Assembly (NCBI GenBank): GCA_021780055.1
Contig: JAJXZM010000419.1
Location: 1-10,961 of the forward strand
Direction of reading: 5' to 3'
From: Acidobacteriota bacterium
GTDB lineage: Bacteria > Acidobacteriota > Terriglobia > UBA7540
Length of the DNA: 10,961 nucleotides
Below are positions 6,283 to 10,961 of the stretch, one piece after another. The translations under genes were made by a program, and so were the position numbers. The notes under the pieces were generated by a model that worked only from the letters and a program-made list of their open reading frames with translations, was not told the origin of the DNA and made no database searches. Within the stretch, counting starts at the first letter, position 1, and every line of letters begins with the position of its first letter.

Positions 6283-7062
6283 CGATTGACAACATTCTCA
6301 CTCCGCCTTCACAGCCTCCGCCAACTCCAGCGCCGCATGCGTGCGGTCTCGTGCCTCAACTTTGCGGCAGGTATTCCCGACATGTTTTTCGCGGTCTCCA
6401 GCACGACGCCGAGTCACCTCCCGTGCAACCGCGTATGTCGGCCCTTTGAAGGCTCTACTACGAACAGTATGTGCCAGACGCAAAGCTACTGCAACGGCCC
6501 TAAAGCCGGTGCGCGCATCCCCTGCCCGCAACTCGCCCCGCGCGAACTATGGGGAAGGCTTGGCCCGCTGCACCGCAAGCCACTTCCGCGCCCTTTTCTC
6601 AGCAGGGCCCCAATCCGCTGCTTTTTTACGCCGTGGCTTAGAGCATATTTCCCCGAGGATGGTGCGGACGGGGACTAACAACGCCTTGCGTTGAGGACAC
6701 CTAGTACAAACTCTTGCTTTGCCACGTTTGCGATCCCGCCTATACCGACTGTGATCGGATGACGGGCCCCTCGGAACTTGTGCAGTCTGGGTCAAGTTGA
6801 CGCGTAACGGCCCACCAGCGGATGTGCAGCCCCTGGTTCCATGCGTATGCGGCCAACTCGGAAGTTATCCTTGCAGTGATTTTCGGCGTTTGGAATGCCG
6901 AATGAGGATTGTTACTGGGGCAACTCATGGCCCTGCAGTTACTGCAGGGATCGAGTGCCCATGCCGATGGCCGAGAACCTGTGCCCGCGAAAGCGGTCAT
7001 GGGACAGAAGTCGCGAGTGAGCAAAGATGGTTTGCAGTTGGTGCCCAGTCAGAATGCTCCCC
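6283..7062. other. Spacer of about 780 bases without a supportable gene
   Basis: Reading frames exist on both strands but none has a recognisable domain or a good start. On the minus strand one frame runs from 6795 to 6298 broken only by a TAG at 6549-6547. Its end (TCRKVEARDRTHAALELAEAVKAE) looks helical and could be a decayed gene, but in GC-rich DNA such open stretches also arise by chance. The region has the unannotatable look of eroded mobile-element DNA. Toward its right end it becomes rich in dyads. Confidence 0.45.
6882..6949. repeat. Pair of perfect dyads in the spacer
   Basis: TTCGGC (6882-6887) pairs with GCCGAA (6897-6902) around a 9-base loop. CCCTGCAG-TTA-CTGCAGGG (6931-6949) is a perfect 8-bp stem with a 3-base loop. 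Neither is followed by a T-run on either strand. They lie between the end of the rightward operon and the 33-bp repeat array, beyond the 3' end of the replication genes. Confidence 0.5.
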
Positions 7063-7261
7063 TATCCATAATCTGGATACCGCGCGTTCATGACCTGCAC
7101 GGCCTTGAAATGAAAAGAGCGGAAGGTACCGCGGGGACCGACTATCCACATTCTGGATACCCGGTCACGATGCCGTATCCGGATTCTGGATACTTGGTCA
7201 CGATGCCGTGTCCGGATTCTGGATACTTGGTCACGATGCCGTATCCGGATTCTGGATGCGT
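7063..7261. repeat. 33-bp tandem repeats carrying TATCC-N7-GGATA dyads
   Basis: Three full 33-bp units lie at 7163-7195, 7196-7228 and 7229-7261, each starting GGTCACGATGCCGT. Each contains the dyad GTATCC-N7-GGATAC: perfect in the first unit, with one changed base in the second (GTGTCC) and the third (GGATGC). A fourth dyad at 7143-7159 is in phase with them (TATCC at 7143, 7176, 7209, 7242). A fifth, isolated dyad of the same kind (TATCC ATAATCT GGATA) is at 7063-7079. The spacing of 33 bases is close to three helical turns, so bound proteins would line up on one face. The same DNA encodes the repetitive C-terminus of the small leftward gene at 7142-7378. Iteron-like or operator function is inference. 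Confidence 0.7.
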
Positions 7262-7378
7262 AATTTCACTGTATTGAAGAACCTTGCCCGCTACGGATGC
7301 TTTGATCTTGCCAGCCTCTAGACGGAACCGAATCCCTCTTGCTTGCAGTTCTTCGACAATTTTGATGACCGAGCTCAA
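7142..7378 (-). CDS. Small TubC_N-like protein with 11-residue repeats
   Basis: The product has 78 residues. The TTG start at 7378 is chosen because AGGAG lies eight to nine bases upstream (around 7386-7391). Residues 1-35, with VIKIVEELQARGIRFRLEAG followed by KIKASVAGKVL, fit the TubC N-terminal docking fold: two helices around 'LxxRGIxLxLExGKI' and then a short strand. First described as a docking domain of nonribosomal synthetase subunits, TubC_N-like proteins also appear as small genes beside primase/helicase genes in mobile elements. Residues 39-78 are 3.6 copies of an 11-residue repeat (YPESGYGIVTK) created by the 33-bp DNA array, so the tail may be a by-product of repeats expanding into the gene, or may have a role of its own. 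It is the last gene of the replication operon, 75 bases after the helicase stop. The domain call is by pattern and moderate. Confidence 0.65.
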   Translation of the reverse strand: MSSVIKIVEELQARGIRFRLEAGKIKASVAGKVLQYSEITHPESGYGIVTKYPESGHGIVTKYPESGYGIVTGYPECG

Positions 7379-7394
7379 GGTTCTATCTCCTAAC

Positions 7395-7428
7395 CTCGGG
7401 GTTTGTTCCCGAGTCAGCCTCTTAGGCT
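7395..7428. other. Tandem hairpins between helicase and TubC_N-like gene
   Basis: CTCGGG (7395-7400) pairs with CCCGAG (7408-7413) around a 7-base loop, and AGCCT-CTT-AGGCT (7416-7428) follows two bases later. In the direction of the operon the stronger hairpin sits just before the ribosome binding site of the small gene. It could stabilise or process the transcript, or tune expression of the last gene; with no T-run it is unlikely to be a terminator. Confidence 0.45.
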
Positions 7429-7453
7429 TAGGATCTCGAAATGCAGGATAACT

Positions 7454-9277
7454 TCAAAATTGGAGGCCGGAACTGTCATCTCCCTCGTTTTCGTAAGAAG
7501 GTTCGTTTTCAAACTCACGACCCTCACAACCCTCATGCGGCCCCTCATTTGTGCCACCAACAAGGAGTGCCTCTGGAAGCGATCCAGAGGATCCTTGAAC
7601 ATAAGAAGGATCTAACCCGTCATCTGCGGGCGACTCAGCTTGGGTTTGTGAAGATTGTGAGTGTCCCGAAGGTATTTGACTAAAACGCCAAATCCGCCGG
7701 CCGGTTCCCGGTTCACGACTCCCACGCTCGACGTTGAATCCAGCAGCCCGCAAGCTTGGGGCCGCTCGTTCGAGGCCGTTTGAGAGCGCCTTATCATTTC
7801 GGGGCCAGGAACGTTGCTTCTTTGCATCCTCGTCTGCGCGAGTATTCAATTCCTCAAGAAGCTCCGGCGTTGTGGGGTCCCAGGGCATCTCCTTATTGTT
7901 CAGCAGGATAAGCAGTCCCATGGCTAGCGGAGTAGATTCAAGAGCTACGTGGTTAGCTTCAGCCCGGTTCGACCGGTAGGCTTTCAGAAAGGCGCCATTC
8001 TGAAAACCAAAGCCCTCCTCCGCAGCAGTTGCCCAAACTGCAAAATCCGCCATCCGTGGTTTTTGGTCAATATGGACCGAAGGAAGTCTGCGGAGAGCCA
8101 CACACGCGGCGTGAAGCAATGCGCCAAGAATCCTTGGATGTGCAGATTCAAAGCGTCGCCAGAATTTTTCCTCTTCTTCTCTCTTTCCCTCTGGAATCGG
8201 CAAGAGCCTAAGCATAATTATGCGGTCGATCAGGTCACCTTTCACTGCATGCTCGCCGATGCCATCCACCACGATAGGCTTTTTGGCGTCGAAGATTACT
8301 TCCTCATCGTCGGTGTAAAGCTCTCGAGTTGACAATCCTCCTCCAGTAGAAAGCATGCAAAAGGCATCCGAGAGCCATGGCGGAATGAACGAGACATTAT
8401 CGAACCCAAGGATGTGGGAATTGTTCGCTGCGATCATTAGATCCCGTTCATTTCGCGGCATCGTTCGCAAGCAGGCTTTAGAAGGATCTATAAGCGCTTT
8501 GGCGATCCTGGAGAGGGTAGTCTTTGCGGTACCCTGTTCTCCTTTTAAATCAAGGACTGGATACGGCCTACTGGGGTGGAGCGCAGCGATTAACCAACAG
8601 GAAAGGAGCACAAAATCGGAATAACTTTGAATGTTAACAAAACTCCGTACGTCTTCCCATTTCCCTCCCTTCACTGGCTCCGGCAAGGGCTGCATCCCTG
8701 CTGACCGCCGAAATCGCACCGGAGGGTTTTCTGTGATGCGCCATCCGCCGGGAGCTATTTCAACTGCGCGCCACCTGTCGTCACACAGATCCAAATAAAT
8801 CCTGCCATCATGCCCGGCAACTCGGACGTATACTTCACGTTCTGGTCCGTGGAATTGAGCTTCGGCATCGAGGACATTCATCGAATCCTGTAACGCTTGG
8901 GAATTCGCTGCCTTGCCGGTGCTCTCAAAATACAATTTCGACAACCAGTTTTTGAAAGCTCTAGATTTCAAAGCCCAGGTTTCATAATGGCCGTCGACCT
9001 TGAATGTCGCGAAAGCTTTGAGATCGGGCGTGTGAAACAGATCCATTTCAGCGTGTTTGGCGAGCGCGACGAGGACGGTTGCCACTGATGCCTTGCCACT
9101 TCCGCTATCGCTCGCTCGCTTGTTGCATCTTTGACCCGGATCAGACTCGGTCATTTGCGAACTCTCTTGTTTGAGGTCATCAGAAGTGAGTTGAGGAGTC
9201 GAATTCACAATCTTCTCCAGTTCCTCCCGAGTTCCCCCAAGCTTTTCCCAATCGGTTAAGTCTTTAGCGATAGGCAT
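7454..9277 (-). CDS. P-loop ATPase, probable replicative helicase of a mobile element
   Basis: The product has 607 residues from the ATG at 9277, with AAGGTGA as ribosome binding site a few bases upstream. The N-terminal 60 residues are charged and poorly ordered. After a region with WALKSRAFKNWLSKLYF (101-117) comes a P-loop ATPase domain with Walker A GEQGTAKTT (246-254), Walker B-like HILGFDN (288-294), STGGGLSTRELYTDDEE (310-326) and DLIDRIIML (348-356), likely the sensor or arginine-finger region. This order matches uncharacterised ATPases encoded next to a CHC2/TOPRIM primase in integrative elements and satellites, thought to unwind the element's DNA. The C-terminal 200 residues include an RIWRF segment typical of a winged-helix end, then a Ser/Glu-rich tail. 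The start overlaps the primase gene by 22 bases, indicating coupled translation. Helicase activity is inferred from family and context. Confidence 0.8.
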   Translation of the reverse strand: MPIAKDLTDWEKLGGTREELEKIVNSTPQLTSDDLKQESSQMTESDPGQRCNKRASDSGSGKASVATVLVALAKHAEMDLFHTPDLKAFATFKVDGHYETWALKSRAFKNWLSKLYFESTGKAANSQALQDSMNVLDAEAQFHGPEREVYVRVAGHDGRIYLDLCDDRWRAVEIAPGGWRITENPPVRFRRSAGMQPLPEPVKGGKWEDVRSFVNIQSYSDFVLLSCWLIAALHPSRPYPVLDLKGEQGTAKTTLSRIAKALIDPSKACLRTMPRNERDLMIAANNSHILGFDNVSFIPPWLSDAFCMLSTGGGLSTRELYTDDEEVIFDAKKPIVVDGIGEHAVKGDLIDRIIMLRLLPIPEGKREEEEKFWRRFESAHPRILGALLHAACVALRRLPSVHIDQKPRMADFAVWATAAEEGFGFQNGAFLKAYRSNRAEANHVALESTPLAMGLLILLNNKEMPWDPTTPELLEELNTRADEDAKKQRSWPRNDKALSNGLERAAPSLRAAGFNVERGSREPGTGRRIWRFSQIPSGHSQSSQTQAESPADDGLDPSYVQGSSGSLPEALLVGGTNEGPHEGCEGREFENEPSYENEGDDSSGLQF

Positions 9278-9972
9278 TCGATCACCTTCACAGAGTCTGC
9301 TACTGCAATAAGATTTCGTGCGACGAGTCGCGCGTGCTTTCTGCCAGCGTCGTCAGCGTCCGCAATAATTGCCACCTTTTTGCCTCGAAAGTATTCTGAA
9401 TACTCCGGGCGCCATTTGCCGGCGCCGCCTGGATTACAGGTGGAAGCGAACCCGAGTTCCATAGCTGTTTCAACATCTCGTTCGCCTTCTACTATCAGCA
9501 CGAACTCCGCTCTTAACAGATCTGGAAGCTTGTAGGGCACGCGCCGCACACCTTGCAGGTGATATATCCAGTCCCCTTTGCCATCCGGTTGCCTCTGACA
9601 GAAGTTTTTCGGTTCGAACCTGACGACCTGGAAGAGAAGCTTGCCGTTCTCGTCCGTGTAGTCATAGATTGCACGGATCTTGCCTTTGGATGCCGACGAG
9701 GCAAGCAGGCCCAGTTGGCTAAGCTTTTCGCGAATCGCTTTCTTCGCGCCCGGGTCGAGCCCAAACAGAAAAGCCCCAAGCTGCCAGGCATTTCCGCTGG
9801 CGCCACATGGTCCACAGAGCCAAACATCTTTTCGGCGATTGATGGTGAGCGACGGTCTGTGATCGTCGTGGCGTGGGCACAGAAAATGGAGTTCGTCGCC
9901 CACACGTTTGATAGGCGCACCTAGGAAGGTTGTAGCGATAGCTTCGCAGGAGAGCTTAACTGGATTGTTCAT
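9256..9972 (-). CDS. DNA primase with CHC2 zinc finger and TOPRIM domain
   Basis: The product has 238 residues from the ATG at 9972, which overlaps the preceding stop as ATGA. A longer frame starting at 10092 would lie over the upstream HTH gene and adds an unrelated Pro/Arg-rich stretch, so the shorter start is preferred. Residues 32-56 form a CHC2-type zinc ribbon: C32-x2-H35 in LCPRHDDHRPS and C53-x2-C56 in WLCGPCGASG. The TOPRIM domain begins with LIVEGERDVETAMELG (159-174, catalytic E162) and continues to IIADADDAGRKHA (202-214, D205 and D207). This is the DnaG-like fold used to make RNA primers. The protein lacks the long C-terminal helicase-binding part of cellular DnaG, as is usual for primases of satellites, plasmids and integrative elements, where a separate helicase gene follows. 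Here that helicase gene overlaps its end. Confidence 0.9.
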   Translation of the reverse strand: MNNPVKLSCEAIATTFLGAPIKRVGDELHFLCPRHDDHRPSLTINRRKDVWLCGPCGASGNAWQLGAFLFGLDPGAKKAIREKLSQLGLLASSASKGKIRAIYDYTDENGKLLFQVVRFEPKNFCQRQPDGKGDWIYHLQGVRRVPYKLPDLLRAEFVLIVEGERDVETAMELGFASTCNPGGAGKWRPEYSEYFRGKKVAIIADADDAGRKHARLVARNLIAVADSVKVIECLSLKT

Positions 9973-10154
9973 AAAGTCTCGACCCGCTGGGCTTCCAACC
10001 ACCGGTCTATGTCCTCCCGGCGGTAGTAGATCGCGCGATTGAGTTTCAAAAATGGGGGACCTTTGCGGAAAAGACGCATCTTCCGCAGCCACGCGAGGGT
10101 GAGGCCGTATTCTGCATAAACATCCTTCTCCCGGAGTAGTTTCTTAGTAGTCAT
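9969..10154 (-). CDS. AlpA/excisionase-like HTH DNA-binding protein
   Basis: The product has 61 residues. Start at the ATG at 10154, because GGAGG stands six bases upstream; an in-frame ATG at 10184 would add ten residues but lacks such a site. The sequence LLREKDVYAEYGLTLAWLRKMRL, then GPPFLKLNRAIYYRREDIDRWLEAQ, is a typical HTH_17 (MerR-like winged HTH) domain: helix-turn-helix, then a wing whose R/YY strand precedes 'DIDxWL'. Members include AlpA and Xis, which control excision genes or act as recombination directionality factors of integrative elements. Its place as first gene, directly coupled to a primase, is the layout of P4-like satellites and related islands. The integrase expected for such an element is not in this window. 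It may also regulate its own operon promoter. Confidence 0.85.
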   Translation of the reverse strand: MTTKKLLREKDVYAEYGLTLAWLRKMRLFRKGPPFLKLNRAIYYRREDIDRWLEAQRVETL

Positions 10155-10172
10155 GATCATCCTCCGGGTCAG

Positions 10173-10201
10173 AATGTAGTTCATTGGAGTAGAGGTGTAA
10201 A
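10173..10201 (-). promoter_or_regulatory. Likely promoter of the replication operon
   Basis: On the minus strand TTTACA (10201-10196) is separated by exactly 17 bases from TACATT (10178-10173). These match five and four bases of the sigma-70 consensus. Transcription would begin a few bases before the GGAGG that supports the start at 10154, giving a very short leader. It lies between the terminator-like hairpin of the upstream gene and the HTH gene. Confidence 0.4.
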
Positions 10202-10227
10202 AGAAACGCCGAGAAAAATTTTTGGCG
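10199..10227 (-). terminator. Terminator-like hairpin after the 202-residue gene
   Basis: In minus-strand orientation CGCC (10210-10207 as its complement arm) and GGCG enclose an AAAAATTTTT core, and the stem is followed by TTTCTTTT (10206-10199). It begins just past the stop codon at 10233. The GC stem is only four pairs, so termination may be partial, which would let some transcripts read into the HTH gene. Confidence 0.4.
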
Positions 10228-10232
10228 AATGT

Positions 10233-10841
10233 TTACTTGGAAGGCATCTTTGCGGAATAACGTCGAACGGCCTCTATCACGGCTGGGCAACCTGCAGGTT
10301 CAGCAGACTCGCGATCAAACCTGTTCCTATATTCGACAGACGAAATATTGAATTTTTTCCAAAAGGCATTTCGAAGCAGGGCTACTCTGACTTCGGACTG
10401 GTCCCCTGAAATGCCACAACCATGCCGAAAGAACCAGTAAAGTCTGACCATGCACGGGGCCACAGGATTTGCAGGGGTTACATGAAACCCAGGAGTTTTG
10501 AGAAGGCCTACGAGGTCAGGAAACCTAACCGACTCTGGTTCTGGCAATTCATAGCCGAAAAAATGACTTGGTTTGAGGAGCGGACTTAAATTTTTTAGGT
10601 AGGTCTCTAGGTCAATCAAGGTGAGTCTGTACACTTCAACTTTTCGTCGGGCAATGTGATCGTCAGTGATTACTGAAATACTTGGTATGTTCATCAGCTT
10701 ATAGAGTGCGTCATGCACTGCCGCAAGCTTTCTTTTCAGCATTCGTTCATTACCAGCCGCCCCTAAGGCTGCTTTTCTCAATCGCTTGTGGTACGGCAAA
10801 CGAGTAAAGTAGCCTCCAAGATCAGTTTCGCAGTCAACCAT
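10233..10841 (-). CDS. Hypothetical protein, 202 residues
   Basis: I do not recognise this protein. It is soluble, with no membrane segment or signal peptide. The N-terminal 120 residues look helical and basic (YHKRLRKAALGAAGNERMLKRK..., DHIARRKVEVYRLTLIDLE); the C-terminal part has scattered Cys, Phe and Trp (LYWFFRHGCGIS). No catalytic motif stands out. The ATG at 10841 has no clear ribosome binding site. The same frame is open for 17 codons upstream (LDGLDRGQRAQLAAL just before the Met reads like real protein) but has no start codon there before a TAA at 10895-10893. In another frame a 13-codon ORF from 10882 ends in TGATG, overlapping this start, so coupled translation from a leader peptide is possible. 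Alternatively the true 5' end was lost. Base composition is lower in GC than the genes left of it. It precedes the replication operon on the same strand, separated by a terminator-like hairpin. Confidence 0.65.
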   Translation of the reverse strand: MVDCETDLGGYFTRLPYHKRLRKAALGAAGNERMLKRKLAAVHDALYKLMNIPSISVITDDHIARRKVEVYRLTLIDLETYLKNLSPLLKPSHFFGYELPEPESVRFPDLVGLLKTPGFHVTPANPVAPCMVRLYWFFRHGCGISGDQSEVRVALLRNAFWKKFNISSVEYRNRFDRESAEPAGCPAVIEAVRRYSAKMPSK

Positions 10842-10961
10842 CAGGGCGGCAAGCTGGGCGCGTTGCCCTCTGTCCAGGCCATCTAAAGAGGATTACATAA
10901 TATAGTGACACTCAGAACAACTCCGCCTGTTTCCAGAATGCGGCGACCAGCGTGGGCCGGC
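10842..10961. other. Right-edge segment without a clear gene
   Basis: It contains an AT-rich stretch (ATTACATAATATAGTG, 10892-10907) that may be promoter DNA for the leftward gene, but no well-spaced -35/-10 pair stands out. The 13-codon leader frame mentioned for that gene lies here. Confidence 0.3.

Noticed and set aside
6298..6795. Minus-strand frame of 166 codons with one internal TAG
   Set aside because: It could be a decayed gene, but no family is recognisable, and one stop in 166 codons is not rare in GC-rich DNA. Noted only under the spacer.
6909..7277. 122-codon plus-strand frame with YPDSGYLVTM repeats
   Set aside because: The repeats arise because the dyads read similarly on both strands. 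The minus-strand gene has a better ribosome binding site, a TubC_N-like domain and operon context.

Overview
The window is an accessory region, probably part of an integrated or plasmid-like mobile element in a Gram-negative bacterium. The host cannot be named from the sequence. The replication genes are of a kind common in Proteobacteria, while the exported protein with an FG-GAP-like C-terminus at 1046-2044 recalls proteins I associate with Acidobacteriota. No rRNA, tRNA, CRISPR array or complete insertion sequence is visible.

Left part (1-2296). A gene cut by the left edge reads leftward and resembles the N-terminus of a group of Fic-type (AMP-transferase fold) proteins. In front of it is a striking control region: six TTTCGAC boxes arranged as two copies of a 79-bp module, overlapping a likely promoter and the space between ribosome binding site and start codon. 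Next comes about 600 bp without a convincing intact gene. It holds GC hairpins, a His/Asp-rich reading-frame fragment and a 13-bp stem-loop. A rightward gene for an exported protein of unknown function follows.

Middle part (2297-6282), defence-like. A leftward gene encodes a GmrSD-type DUF262/DUF1524 protein, a family that includes type IV restriction enzymes. It is followed by a pyrimidine-rich low-complexity tract, the decapitated 3' end of an ArdC-type antirestriction gene, and a tight two-gene rightward operon: a GIY-YIG superfamily nuclease-like protein and a YaaA/DUF6884-like protein joined by a GTGA overlap. This pair is the best candidate here for a little-described two-component system.

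Spacer (6283-7141). No intact gene is supported. The region carries several perfect dyads and runs into an array of 33-bp repeats, each containing a TATCC-N7-GGATA dyad. The array also forms the last third of the small gene at 7142-7378.

Right part (7142-10961), replication module of a satellite-like or integrative element, all leftward. An unknown 202-residue protein ends at a terminator-like hairpin. After a likely promoter come an AlpA-like HTH protein, a CHC2/TOPRIM primase, a P-loop replicative-helicase-like ATPase and a small TubC_N-like protein. The three core genes overlap (ATGA, then 22 bp), so they are probably translated together. The dyad-rich spacer just beyond this operon is a reasonable candidate for the origin the primase and helicase act on, but that is inference.
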